Assembly: GCF_023231945.1 (NCBI RefSeq)
Contig: NZ_JAJLJH010000010.1
Span: 1-64,000 of the forward strand
Source: Scleromatobacter humisilvae
Lineage (GTDB): Bacteria > Pseudomonadota > Gammaproteobacteria > Burkholderiales > Burkholderiaceae_C
DNA length: 64,000 bases
Direction: 5' to 3'
Below the pieces are notes generated by a model, which was given only the letters and a program-made list of their open reading frames with translations, did no database searches and was not told the origin of the DNA. The translations under genes and the position numbers were made by a program. Position 1 is the first letter of the stretch; each line of letters begins with the position of its first letter. Below, in pieces: positions 10,753 to 19,031 of this stretch.

Positions 10753-11640
10753 ATGCGAGTCTTCCTCACCGGCGCCACCGGATTCATCGGCAGCGCCCTC
10801 ATTCCCGAACTGCTGCGGCACGGCCACCAGGTGCTGGGCCTGGCGCGATCGGACGACGGCGCGCGGGCCCTGCGCGCGCTGGGCGCGGAGGCGCTGCGCG
10901 GCGACCTCGAGGACCAGGCCGCGCTGCGCCGCGGCGCCGGGCAAGCCGACGGCGTCGTCCACTGCGGCTTCATCCACGACTTCACGAAGTTCGCCGAGAA
11001 CTGCGCGATCGACCGCCGCGCCATCGAGACCTTCGGCGAGGTGCTGGCCGGCAGCACGCGACCGCTCGTCGTGACCGCAGGCATTCCGGCACTGCCCGGC
11101 AAGGTCACCACCGAGGCCGACGCGGTGCCGACCGACCACCCGATGCCGCGCGTGTCCGAGCAGGCCGCGCTGGCGCTGGCCGAGCGCGGCGTGCACGCGG
11201 CGGTCGTCCGCTTGCCGCAGGTGCACGACCGCGACAAGTCCGGCCTGATCCCTTACTTCATCGCGGTCGCGAGGCAGAAGGGTGTGTCGGCCTATGTCGA
11301 CGAAGGCTTGAATCGCTTCGCCGCCGCGCACCGGCTGTCGACGCCGTCGCTCTATCGCCTCGCGCTGGAGAAGGGCACGGCGGGTTCGCGCTTCCACGCG
11401 GTCGAGGAGGAAGGCATCACGATGAAGGCGATCGCCGAGGCCATCGGGCGCGGGCTGAAGGTACCGGTGATCTCCGTGCCGGCCGGCGAGGCCATGGCGC
11501 ACTTCGGCACGATGGGACACTTCGCCACCCTCAGCAACCCGGCATCGAGCGCGCTCACCCGGCAGCGCCTCGGCTGGAACCCTGGCACGCATCCCGGCCT
11601 GATCGACGACCTCGATCACTCGACCGCGTACGCGGCCTGA
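10753..11640 (+). CDS. NAD(P)-dependent short-chain dehydrogenase/epimerase-like protein
   Basis: This 295-residue cytoplasmic protein has an extended-SDR Rossmann fold with GATGFIG at residues 7-13. The usual YxxxK active-site pair is not seen where expected; the region reads RVSEQAALAL instead, as in some atypical SDRs, so the reaction may be unusual or the protein may mainly bind nucleotide. The substrate is unknown. An AGGAG ribosome site lies just before the ATG. It is divergent from an AraC-type regulator, which probably controls it, and convergent with the pyrE operon seven bases away. Confidence 0.8.
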   Translation: MRVFLTGATGFIGSALIPELLRHGHQVLGLARSDDGARALRALGAEALRGDLEDQAALRRGAGQADGVVHCGFIHDFTKFAENCAIDRRAIETFGEVLAGSTRPLVVTAGIPALPGKVTTEADAVPTDHPMPRVSEQAALALAERGVHAAVVRLPQVHDRDKSGLIPYFIAVARQKGVSAYVDEGLNRFAAAHRLSTPSLYRLALEKGTAGSRFHAVEEEGITMKAIAEAIGRGLKVPVISVPAGEAMAHFGTMGHFATLSNPASSALTRQRLGWNPGTHPGLIDDLDHSTAYAA

Positions 11641-11647
11641 GCCGGGC

Positions 11648-12127
11648 TCAGAGCGGCGCGCCGCTGGCCGCGTTGATGGCCCGGCGCGCCTCGGCCTGGA
11701 AACCGACCGGGTCGTTGATGCCGACCAGGCGCAGGTCCTCGCTGCCGGTGCCGCGGATCGTCAGCGTGCCGTAGCCGCTCATGCGTTGCCACAGGCTCTG
11801 GTCGACGTCGAGGCTTTCGACGCGATTGAGCATCACCGTCGACGTGTGGCGGCTCACGAGGCCGGTCTGCAGCACGAGGTAGCGCGGCGTCAGCTTGACG
11901 AGCATGGCGCCCCGGCGCAGCAGCGCGCTGCCGACGAACCACACGAACATCAGGCCGCCGAAGCCCGCGACGGCGTAGCCGGCCTGGTCCTGGCGCAGCA
12001 GGCCCCAGCCCGCGAGCGCGAGGCCGATCAGGCCCAGGAACACGCGCGGCCAGAGCGCCCACCACGACATGCGCGCCTCGCGCAGGACCGTCTCGCCGGT
12101 GGACGGATCGTTCGATTGCAGCGTCAT
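11648..12127 (-). CDS. Membrane protein with bacterial PH domain
   Basis: The 159-residue protein has two close membrane segments (about 24-45 and 48-68) followed by a cytoplasmic bacterial pleckstrin-homology domain (about 70-145), as in small YdbS-like proteins. The function of this family is not settled. I start it at the ATG at 12127 (MTLQSNDPS). It lies one base after the stop of a small secreted-protein gene and downstream of pyrE on the same strand, so the three may form one transcript. Confidence 0.75.
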   Translation of the reverse strand: MTLQSNDPSTGETVLREARMSWWALWPRVFLGLIGLALAGWGLLRQDQAGYAVAGFGGLMFVWFVGSALLRRGAMLVKLTPRYLVLQTGLVSRHTSTVMLNRVESLDVDQSLWQRMSGYGTLTIRGTGSEDLRLVGINDPVGFQAEARRAINAASGAPL

Positions 12128-12128
12128 G

Positions 12129-12482
12129 TCAGTTGGCCTTCTGCTGCGGCGCGTCGCCCGGCAGCGCGTCGGAGTAGAGGAAGCATTGCAGCGTCTCGTC
12201 GCCACGCGTGAACGTCATCGTGCGCTCCTTGGTGACGACGTTGATCGCGTCCTTCTTGTTGACGTAGCGCGCTTCGCGGCCGCCGGGCACGCGCCGCACC
12301 GTCCAGTCGTGGCCCTCGAAGTGCAGCTGGCCCTCGCGCGGCGTCAGCTCGGCGGTCAGCAGGCGGCGACCGGTGCACTGGTAGCTCACGGTCATGGCCT
12401 GCGCGCCGACGGCGGCGAGGGCCAGCGTGGCCAGCATCGCCATCCGGATGGCGCGAAGCGAACAAACGGGGCGATAGGTCAT
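12129..12482 (-). CDS. Small secreted protein, possibly MliC-like lysozyme-inhibitor fold
   Basis: The 117-residue product has a hydrophobic signal segment (about 13-29, cleavage likely after AVGAQA). The mature part is about 88 residues, with one Cys near its start (SYQCTG) and one near its end (ETLQCFLYS), and a conserved-looking RRVPGGREARYVNKKDA region. Two terminal cysteines, a small beta-rich core and ARY in the middle resemble the MliC family of periplasmic C-type lysozyme inhibitors, but the match is loose. It sits 14 bases after pyrE and one base before the PH-domain gene. A generic periplasmic hypothetical protein is the alternative. Confidence 0.5.
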   Translation of the reverse strand: MTYRPVCSLRAIRMAMLATLALAAVGAQAMTVSYQCTGRRLLTAELTPREGQLHFEGHDWTVRRVPGGREARYVNKKDAINVVTKERTMTFTRGDETLQCFLYSDALPGDAPQQKAN

Positions 12483-12496
12483 GGCGGCCCTCTTTG

Positions 12497-13180
12497 TCAG
12501 GCGTCGATGCCGTAGCGGGCACGGTAGGCGGCGACGGCGTCCTTGCTGGCCGCCAGCGCCGGGTCGCCGGTGGTGGCGAGCAGCTGCATCAGGTCGGCCA
12601 GCGTCGCGATCGCGATCACCTGCAGCCCCAGCGTCTGCTCCACGTACTGCACGCCCGAGCGGCGATCCTCGCCGTCGTCGCGCGCGCGTTCCTGCCGGTC
12701 CATCGTGATGGCCACGCCCACCGGCTCGGCGCCGGCGGCGCGGATCAGGTCCGCGGCCTCGCGCTTGGAGGCGCCGTCGGTGATGACGTCGTCGATGATC
12801 ATCACGCGGCCCTTGACCGCCGCGCCGACCAGCGTGCCGCCCTCGCCGTGCGCCTTGGCCTCCTTGCGGTTGTACGCATAGCCGACGTTCTTGCCGTGCT
12901 TCGCGAGCCCGATGGCCACCGCCGCGGCCAGCGTGATGCCCTTGTAGGCCGGGCCGAACAGCATGTCGAACTCGACGCCCGACGCGAGCAGCCGACGTGC
13001 ATAGAATTCGCCCAGGCGCATGAGCTTCATGCCGTCGTCGAAGAACCCGGTGTTGAAGAAGTAGGGCGACTTGCGTCCTGCCTTCGTCGTGAAATCACCG
13101 AACCGAAGAACACCGGCCTCCACCGAGAACTGGACGAATTCCTGCGCGAGCAGGTCGTTGGTGGGCGCAGCAGCAGTCAT
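12497..13180 (-). CDS. pyrE: Orotate phosphoribosyltransferase
   Basis: PyrE joins orotate to PRPP to give orotidine monophosphate, the penultimate step of UMP synthesis; pyrF, the next step, lies at the right end of this window. The 227-residue protein shows the PRPP-binding loop (VMIIDDVITDGAS), the orotate-site stretch GRKSPYFFNTG and FGPAYKGI. I choose the ATG at 13180 (MTAAAPTNDLL), which fits the family length. That start shares the bases CATG with the start of the oppositely oriented exonuclease III gene. Two small genes for envelope proteins follow on the same strand. Confidence 0.95.
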   Translation of the reverse strand: MTAAAPTNDLLAQEFVQFSVEAGVLRFGDFTTKAGRKSPYFFNTGFFDDGMKLMRLGEFYARRLLASGVEFDMLFGPAYKGITLAAAVAIGLAKHGKNVGYAYNRKEAKAHGEGGTLVGAAVKGRVMIIDDVITDGASKREAADLIRAAGAEPVGVAITMDRQERARDDGEDRRSGVQYVEQTLGLQVIAIATLADLMQLLATTGDPALAASKDAVAAYRARYGIDA

Positions 13181-14000
13181 GGAGGTAGCCTTGGGATTTC
13201 GCCTGGTGACATTGAACCTGAACGGGATCCGTTCGGCCCACAACAAGGGTTTCCTGGCGTGGGCGGAGACGATGAAGGCCGATTGTATGGGCGTGCAGGA
13301 GGTCAAGGCGCAGCACGAGCACGTGCACGAGACCTTCGACACCCTCGACGGCATGGCCGGCCGCTTCCACTACGCCGTCAAGAAGGGCTACTCGGGCGTC
13401 GGCCTCTACAGCCGCGTCGCGCCCACCGAGGTCGTGACCGGCTTCGGCGACGCCCAGTTCGACGAGGAGGGCCGCTACGTCGAGTTCCGCTTCGACAAGC
13501 CGTCCGACGGCCTGAAGCACCCGTTCGACAAGCTGAGCATCATCAGCTGCTACTTCCCGAGCGGCTCGTCCGGCGAGGAACGCCAGGCCGCCAAGTTCCG
13601 CTTCCTCGACCTGATCTACCCGCACCTGATGGCGCTCAAGGGCCAGCGCGAGTTCATCCTCGTGGGCGACATCAACATCGCGCACAAGCCCATCGACCTG
13701 AAGAACTGGAAGGGCAACCAGAAGAACTCCGGCTTCCTGCCCGAGGAACGCGAGTGGATGACGAAGCTGCTGACCGACGGCGGCCTGGTCGACGTGTTCC
13801 GCGCCTTGAACGACAAGGAGGAGCAGTACACGTGGTGGAGCAACCGCGGCCAGGCCTGGGCGAAGAACGTGGGCTGGCGCCTCGACTACCACCTCGCCAC
13901 GCCGGGCGTCGCGGCGCTGGCGCGCAAGGAGCACATCCACATCGACTCGCGCTTCAGCGACCATGCGCCGTTGACGATCGACTACGACTTCACGCTGTAG
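13179..14000 (+). CDS. xth: Exodeoxyribonuclease III (AP endonuclease family)
   Basis: This enzyme cuts DNA at abasic sites and removes 3'-blocked ends in base-excision repair. The product is about 273 residues from the ATG at 13179. The family motifs are present: VTLNLNGIRSA, the metal-binding Glu in VQEVKA (about E41), GDINIAHKPIDLKNW, RLDYHLAT and the final SDHAPL catalytic Asp-His. The true start may be the TTG at 13191 (LGFRLVTLNLNG), because most family members begin right at that motif. The ATG at 13179 overlaps the pyrE start codon on the other strand, so the promoters of both genes must lie inside each other's coding region. Confidence 0.93.
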   Translation: MEVALGFRLVTLNLNGIRSAHNKGFLAWAETMKADCMGVQEVKAQHEHVHETFDTLDGMAGRFHYAVKKGYSGVGLYSRVAPTEVVTGFGDAQFDEEGRYVEFRFDKPSDGLKHPFDKLSIISCYFPSGSSGEERQAAKFRFLDLIYPHLMALKGQREFILVGDINIAHKPIDLKNWKGNQKNSGFLPEEREWMTKLLTDGGLVDVFRALNDKEEQYTWWSNRGQAWAKNVGWRLDYHLATPGVAALARKEHIHIDSRFSDHAPLTIDYDFTL

Positions 14001-14005
14001 CCGCC

Positions 14006-14386
14006 TCACTCGACCCGTTCGACCCACTGCGCGCGAGACGGCCCCGGCTCGAACGGCTCCGCGAAGTACTGCGTCTCGCGGGTCACGCGGTCGCCGTCGA
14101 ATTCCATGATGCTGACGACGCGGAAGGGCCGCTCGCCGTAGCGCATCTCGAGTTCGCTGACCCAGAGCCCGCCCGTGCCGAGCACGCGCCGCACCGTGAA
14201 GCGCTTGGCGTCGGGCTGCGCCATGCGCGAGGCCTGGATGTGCCCGCGGCCGCGGATGCGCTCGCCCGACTGCGGGTACTCGAGCATGGCGTGCTCGTCG
14301 TAGATCTCGTGCTCCGCCGCGAAATCGTCGGCGTCGGAGGCCGCCCAATGCCGCTGCAAGGCGGCGCGGATGTCATCGTCGTGCAT
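14006..14386 (-). CDS. NTF2-like / SnoaL-like domain protein
   Basis: The 126-residue soluble protein has a cone-shaped NTF2-like fold, judged from its start (DIRAALQRHWAASDADDFAAE), the EYPQSGERIRGRGHI segment and the ending TRETQYFAEPFEPG. Proteins of this family are small isomerases, hydrolases or ligand binders; the sequence alone does not tell the substrate. It lies 57 bases downstream of an epoxide-hydrolase-like gene on the same strand, so they may be co-transcribed and act on related compounds. Confidence 0.75.
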   Translation of the reverse strand: MHDDDIRAALQRHWAASDADDFAAEHEIYDEHAMLEYPQSGERIRGRGHIQASRMAQPDAKRFTVRRVLGTGGLWVSELEMRYGERPFRVVSIMEFDGDRVTRETQYFAEPFEPGPSRAQWVERVE

Positions 14387-14443
14387 CGGAGGCCTCCGTC
14401 GCGGGGATGGCCTCCAGTGTGCACCGCTTGTCGATGTGCCGGG

Positions 14444-15487
14444 TCAGGCCTTGAGCGCCGCGACGTCGAGCACCGCCTGCGCGAACTCGCGCGGCGCCTC
14501 CTGCGGCAGGTCGTGGCCGATGCCGCCCGTGATCACGCGGTAGTTGTACGGCCCCGTGAACTTCGCGCGGAACGCCGCGTCGCCCGTGAAGTGCGGCGCG
14601 CCGTTGGCGTCGCCCTCGAGCACGATCGTCGGCACCGCGATCGCCGGGCCGGCGGCGAGGCGGCGTTCGAGCTCGTCGTAACGCGCCTCGCCTTCGGCCA
14701 GGCTCTGGCGCCAGCGGTAGTTGTGGATCACGACGTCGACGTGGTCGGGGTTGTCGAACGACGCCGCGCTGCGGTCGAACTCGGCGTCGCTGAAGGCCCA
14801 CTTCGGCGAAGCCGTCCTCCAGATCAGCTTGTTGAAGTCGTGCCGGTTCTTTTCGTAGCCGGCCCGGCCGTGCTCCGTCGCGAAGTAGAACTGATACCAC
14901 CAGGCGTATTCGGCCGCCGGGGGCAGCGGCGCCCTGATCGCCTCGCGGTTGTTGATCAGGTAGCCGCTGACCGACACCAGCCCGACGACGCGCTCGGGGA
15001 ACATCGCCGCGATGATGTCGGCCGTGCGCGCGCCCCAGTCGAACGCGCCGAAGACGGCCTTGCGGATCTGAAGCGCATCCATCAGCGCGAGGATGTCGAG
15101 CGCCACCGCGGCCTGCTGGCCGTTGCGCATCGTCGCCGCCGACAGGAAGCGCGTCGTGCCGTGCCCGCGCAGGTGCGGCACGATGACTCGATATCCCGCC
15201 GCGGCGAGGCGCGGCGCGACGTCGGCGAAGCTGTGGATGTCGTACGGCCAGCCGTGCAGCAGGATCGCGACGGGGCCGTCCGCGGGCCCCAGCTCCGCGT
15301 AGCCGACGTTCAGCAGGCCGGCATCGACCTGGCGCAGCGGCCCGAAGCCGGCCAGCGTGCCTGTCGGTGACGGCGCGGCCTGCGCCAGGGCCGTCGCGGG
15401 AAGCGCGAGCTGTGCCGCCGCGACGCCGAGGCCGAGGGCGGCGGTGCCGAGGAAGAGGCGGCGCGTGGGCTGGGGCAGCGGGGTCAT
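14444..15487 (-). CDS. Exported alpha/beta hydrolase of the epoxide-hydrolase type
   Basis: The 347-residue protein starts at 15487 with a signal of Tat type (TRRLFLG followed by a hydrophobic stretch and ALA-QA, about 1-36), so it probably acts in the periplasm. The core is an alpha/beta-hydrolase with the HGWP oxyanion motif and an Asp nucleophile in FDWGART (about D150), plus a late GIGHDLP catalytic His. Asp as nucleophile with HGxP points to epoxide hydrolases; haloacetate or haloalkane dehalogenases are the alternative. It is divergent from a LysR regulator, with a clear LysR box between them. Confidence 0.85.
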   Translation of the reverse strand: MTPLPQPTRRLFLGTAALGLGVAAAQLALPATALAQAAPSPTGTLAGFGPLRQVDAGLLNVGYAELGPADGPVAILLHGWPYDIHSFADVAPRLAAAGYRVIVPHLRGHGTTRFLSAATMRNGQQAAVALDILALMDALQIRKAVFGAFDWGARTADIIAAMFPERVVGLVSVSGYLINNREAIRAPLPPAAEYAWWYQFYFATEHGRAGYEKNRHDFNKLIWRTASPKWAFSDAEFDRSAASFDNPDHVDVVIHNYRWRQSLAEGEARYDELERRLAAGPAIAVPTIVLEGDANGAPHFTGDAAFRAKFTGPYNYRVITGGIGHDLPQEAPREFAQAVLDVAALKA

Positions 15488-15563
15488 GGCGGAACTCCTT
15501 GAAGCGATGACCGCATGGTGCGCCCGCGGACACGATCGAACAAGAGCAACTAAGATCACGCTT

Positions 15564-15582
15564 CGTTGCCTTGCGGGCAACG
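15564..15582. promoter_or_regulatory. Probable LysR-type regulator binding site
   Basis: A perfect inverted repeat CGTTGCC-TTGCG-GGCAACG lies between the divergent LysR and hydrolase genes. It contains the T-N11-A core (T15567 to A15579) expected of LysR recognition sites, and it sits 21 bases before the regulator start. Autoregulation and control of the hydrolase are inferred from the position. Confidence 0.65.
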
Positions 15583-15602
15583 CCAACCTGACGGGGCACG
15601 AG

Positions 15603-16535
15603 ATGCGCGAGATCAACCAGCAACGCCTGCGCTACTTCCGCGAAGTGCTCGCGCACGGCACGATCCGCGGCGCCGCCGACGCGCTCAACACGGCGCCGTC
15701 CGTGATCACGCGCCAGATCCGCCTGCTGGAGGACGAGCTCGACACGCGCCTGTTCGAGCGCGAGCCGCGCGGCGTGCGGCCGACCGAGGCCGCGGCGCAC
15801 CTGCTCGAGTTCTGGCGCGACTACCGCGCGCACCAGGAGCAGCTCGAAGATCGCCTGCAGTCCCTGCGCGGCCTGCGGTCGGGCCAGGTGCGGCTGGCGA
15901 TCAGCGAGGGCTTCGTCGACGTGCTGGTCGACCAGGTGCTGGCCGCGTTCTGCGCCAAGTTCCCCGGGCTCGACATCGCCGTCGACACGCTGTCGGCCGA
16001 CGCCCTCGTGCGCGACGTCGCCGAAGGCCGCGCGCACATCGGCCTCGCGTACAACCCGCCGCCGCACGCCGCCATCGAGCGGCGCGCGAGCTGCCGCCAG
16101 CCCGTCGTGCTGATGGCGCGGCCGGATCATCCGCTCGTCGCGCGGGGCACACCGGCCAGGGTCGCCGACCTGCTCGCGCAGCCACTCGCGCTGATGCCGG
16201 GCTCGTTCGGCATCGGGCAGGCGGTCGACATGCTGGCGCACGCCGAGGGCGTCGACATCCGCCCCGCGCTCACCACCAACTCGCTGTCCGCGCTCAAGCG
16301 CATCGCGGCCACGGGCAACTTCGTCGCGCTGATCGGCGAGTTCGCGGCGCATCGCGAGGTCGCCGCCGGCGAGCTGGCGGTCGTGCCGGTCGACCACGCG
16401 CTGTTCCGCAACATCCATGCCCGCGTGCTGGTGCGCGCCGGCCGTCCGCTGGCGGCGGCGCCGAGCGAGTTGCTGGCGTGGATCCTGCGCGAGATGACGA
16501 TGTTCAAGGCCGCGCGCAAGCCCCGCGCGCGCTGA
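15603..16535 (+). CDS. LysR-family transcriptional regulator
   Basis: The 310-residue protein has the LysR winged helix-turn-helix at residues 1-62 ([20 protein letters not shown]) and a periplasmic-binding-protein-like effector domain (about 90-300). I choose the ATG at 15603 because the family N-terminus begins there; the open frame upstream is unconserved. It is divergent from the epoxide-hydrolase-like gene, its likely target. The final 32 bases overlap the 3' end of the convergent membrane-protein gene. Confidence 0.92.
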   Translation: MREINQQRLRYFREVLAHGTIRGAADALNTAPSVITRQIRLLEDELDTRLFEREPRGVRPTEAAAHLLEFWRDYRAHQEQLEDRLQSLRGLRSGQVRLAISEGFVDVLVDQVLAAFCAKFPGLDIAVDTLSADALVRDVAEGRAHIGLAYNPPPHAAIERRASCRQPVVLMARPDHPLVARGTPARVADLLAQPLALMPGSFGIGQAVDMLAHAEGVDIRPALTTNSLSALKRIAATGNFVALIGEFAAHREVAAGELAVVPVDHALFRNIHARVLVRAGRPLAAAPSELLAWILREMTMFKAARKPRAR

Positions 16536-17064
16536 CGCTCGTCAGTTTCTGCGTGATCCTGAACGCGCCGACGAGGCCCCCGGCGCTGATGGCGATCGGG
16601 ATCGCGAGCGGCCAGGACGGCTGCAGGATCAGCACGACGTCCGCGATCGCCAGCACGCCGAACGCGCCCGCCCAGACGACGGCGACGAGGCGGTTGAGCC
16701 GCAGGAACGCCGGCGTGTCCGCGCGCTCGGGCGTCACGCGGGCGCGCGCGATCGCCAGCGTGAACGGACGCCCCACGGCTGCGCCGGCCAGCACCAGCAG
16801 CATCAGGCTGCCGTCGACGACCAGCCGCACAAGGCCGACCGACCACGCGACGTCCGTCACGAGCGAGGCGCAAACCGCGAGCGCGCCGAACAGCAGCGCG
16901 GTGCCGGCCTCCAGCTCGTTGACCTCGCGCGCGCCGCGCAGCCGCCCGCGCACGAGCAGCGCGACGGCCACCGCGCAGCCGGCGCACAGTGCGGGCACGA
17001 CGCCCAGCAGGTGTTCGCCGACGAGGAAGGCGACGAACGGCGAGAACGCGAGCAGCCAAGCCAT
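16504..17064 (-). CDS. Hypothetical polytopic membrane protein
   Basis: The 186-residue protein is nearly all hydrophobic, with about six membrane segments and an Arg-rich loop (about 42-50). I do not recognise a family or a catalytic motif. It begins two bases after the stop of an alpha/beta-hydrolase gene on the same strand, so the two are probably co-transcribed and repressed together by the divergent TetR protein. Its end overlaps the LysR gene by 32 bases, tail to tail. Confidence 0.7.
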   Translation of the reverse strand: MAWLLAFSPFVAFLVGEHLLGVVPALCAGCAVAVALLVRGRLRGAREVNELEAGTALLFGALAVCASLVTDVAWSVGLVRLVVDGSLMLLVLAGAAVGRPFTLAIARARVTPERADTPAFLRLNRLVAVVWAGAFGVLAIADVVLILQPSWPLAIPIAISAGGLVGAFRITQKLTSVSARGACARP

Positions 17065-17066
17065 GA

Positions 17067-18263
17067 TCAGCGGCCTGCGGCGAAGACGTCGTCCATCCAG
17101 GCCGTGCACTCCTGCGCGAGGCGCAGGCGGTTGGCGACCTGCACGTGGCCGTCGGCGCCGCTGGCCGCGTCCAGCAGCACGAAGCGCTTGTTCGTCGAAC
17201 GGATGCCCGCGTGCCACGCGTGCGCCTGCGCGGCGAACACCGGCGAGTCGCCGCTGCCGAGGATCGACAGGAAGGGCACGCTGACGCGCGACGGATCGGC
17301 CTTCATGCCGGCGGTGCGCGCGACGAGCTCGTCGAGGTTGGCCGCGCCGACCTTCCAGAACATCGTCTCGCGGCTGCGCAACGTGGCGGCCGTGGGCGGT
17401 TTCGCGCCGGGACGCGCGGCCGCGGCCAGGCCGGCCTGCACGGACAGCGCGAACAGCTGCGCCGGCTCGGGGAACGGCGTGCTGGCCATCACGGTGGCGA
17501 AGCGCGTGTCGTGACCCGCGGCGCGGGCGACGAAATAGCCGCCCAGGCTCAGGCCCAGCAGCGCGAGGCGACCGGGCCGCGCGCAGAATCGTTCGACGAG
17601 CAGGTCGGTCACCGCGGCGATCGGCTTCTCGGCCTCGACCGGCCAGTGCAGCCCTTGCGCCGCCGTGTTGCCCTGGCCGGGCAGGTCGGCGATCGCCACC
17701 GAGAAGCCGCGCTCGAGCAGGTTGCGGCCGACGGTCAGGAACAGGTCCTCGAAGCACGTGTCGGCGCCGCCGATCACCAGCACCACCGGCGCGTCGCGGT
17801 CGGCGTTCTGCAGGAACACGCCGGGCAGCGACGCGCCTTCCCATGGCACCTGGAAGAAGGTCGCGGGCAGCTGCAGCTCGTCCATCGCCCTGGCAAACGC
17901 GCGCTGGTGCTTCGCGTAGCTGGCGCCGAACGCCGCGCCGCGCGGCGACGCGAACTGCCACGACGAGCGATACGCCGCGAATGCCTTCAGGCGCGCCTCG
18001 CCGGCGTTGCGCCGCGCGCCGCGCGCGAGCCAGTCGTCGGCCTCGGCGTCCAGCAGCTCGCCCTGCGCGGCGAAGGCGCGCACCCAGCTGTCGCCGTCGC
18101 CGTCGACGATCCGCGAGGCGACGTGGAACGCCTGCCCGACATCGAGCCCGCCGGCGGGCCCCCAGCCGAGCGCGGCGACGAAGAACAGATCCATGTCCTC
18201 GTCGTCGAAGCGGTACTTCATGGCGAGGCGTTGGGCGGGCTTGGCGGCAGGGGCTTGTTGCAT
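17067..18263 (-). CDS. Alpha/beta hydrolase (FrsA / dihydropseudooxynicotine-hydrolase-like)
   Basis: The 398-residue protein has a helical N-terminal region (about 1-125) and an alpha/beta-hydrolase core with the nucleophile Ser in GLSLGGYF (about S239) and a late catalytic Asp/His region (SILGSGDSP, DGHVQ). This two-part layout matches hydrolases acting on C-C or ester bonds, such as the FrsA/2,6-dihydropseudooxynicotine hydrolase group. The substrate is unknown. I choose the ATG at 18263, which is preceded by GAGGAA; a TTG at 18278 is possible. It is divergent from a TetR regulator and followed by a membrane-protein gene. Confidence 0.82.
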   Translation of the reverse strand: MQQAPAAKPAQRLAMKYRFDDEDMDLFFVAALGWGPAGGLDVGQAFHVASRIVDGDGDSWVRAFAAQGELLDAEADDWLARGARRNAGEARLKAFAAYRSSWQFASPRGAAFGASYAKHQRAFARAMDELQLPATFFQVPWEGASLPGVFLQNADRDAPVVLVIGGADTCFEDLFLTVGRNLLERGFSVAIADLPGQGNTAAQGLHWPVEAEKPIAAVTDLLVERFCARPGRLALLGLSLGGYFVARAAGHDTRFATVMASTPFPEPAQLFALSVQAGLAAAARPGAKPPTAATLRSRETMFWKVGAANLDELVARTAGMKADPSRVSVPFLSILGSGDSPVFAAQAHAWHAGIRSTNKRFVLLDAASGADGHVQVANRLRLAQECTAWMDDVFAAGR

Positions 18264-18301
18264 GGCTTCCTCTTGCAATATCGAGTCAGTGATGAAATCA
18301 T

Positions 18302-18334
18302 ATGAGTAAAGCTCATGTTCTGAAACTCACGTTC
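18302..18334. promoter_or_regulatory. Candidate TetR operator in the divergent control region
   Basis: The 84-base gap between the hydrolase and TetR genes is AT-richer than its surroundings. It contains an inverted repeat ATGAG-TAAAG-CTCAT (18302-18316) and two direct copies of CTCA(T/C)GTTC (18312-18320 and 18326-18334) five bases apart. Position and symmetry fit a repressor site, but no footprint or known consensus supports it. Confidence 0.4.
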
Positions 18335-18347
18335 CACAGGCCTCGCA

Positions 18348-19031
18348 ATGGCTCAAAAAGCATCGAAGAATCAACAGGTTGCGCGTCGCCAGCCGCGCCA
18401 GGAGCGGGCGCTGGAAAAGGTGGGGCTCATGTTGGAGGCCGCGACGCGCATCCTCGACAAGCAGGGCCTGGCGGGCCTGACCACCAACCGCGTCGCCGAG
18501 GTCGCGGGCGTCAGCATCGGCACCGTCTACCAATACTTCAACGACAAGTCCGAGCTGCTGGACGCGCTCGCCGAGCGCGAGGTGCAGGCGTTGTCGGACG
18601 CGGTGCTGGCCGCGTTGACCGGCCCCGCGCCGACCGAGGCCGGCGGCCGCGTGCGCGCCGTGGTGCGCGCGGTGCTGCAGGCCTACGGCGGCCGCACCGG
18701 CGTGCACAGGCTGCTGGTCGAGCACCTGCTCGCCACGCGCGGCGCGACACCGTTGCCCGGCATGCGTGAGGCGGTCGTCCAGATGATGAGCCAGGACGGC
18801 ATCGTCGGCTTCGACCAACGCGTGCGCGCGCTCGCGCCGGCCGACGCGTTCGTGCTGACGCACTCGGTGGGCGGTGTCGTGCGCGCGCTGCTCGCCGCGC
18901 CGGACCGCTTCGACGGCGCGCAGCGCGAAGCGATCGAGGACGCTCTGGTGCGGCTGGTCGTGACGGTGATGGATCGCGACGACACGGCCGCTGCGCGGGA
19001 CCGACGCGCAGCAGCCGTCGAGATGCCGTGA
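18348..19031 (+). CDS. TetR-family transcriptional regulator
   Basis: The 227-residue protein has a basic start, then the TetR helix-turn-helix (about 30-76, with VAEVAGVSIGTVYQYFNDKSELL) and a helical ligand-binding C-terminal domain with no assigned ligand. It is divergent from the alpha/beta-hydrolase and membrane-protein genes, which are the probable targets. Its stop abuts the stop of the convergent tandem-GGDEF gene, leaving no room for a terminator between them. Confidence 0.92.
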   Translation: MAQKASKNQQVARRQPRQERALEKVGLMLEAATRILDKQGLAGLTTNRVAEVAGVSIGTVYQYFNDKSELLDALAEREVQALSDAVLAALTGPAPTEAGGRVRAVVRAVLQAYGGRTGVHRLLVEHLLATRGATPLPGMREAVVQMMSQDGIVGFDQRVRALAPADAFVLTHSVGGVVRALLAAPDRFDGAQREAIEDALVRLVVTVMDRDDTAAARDRRAAAVEMP

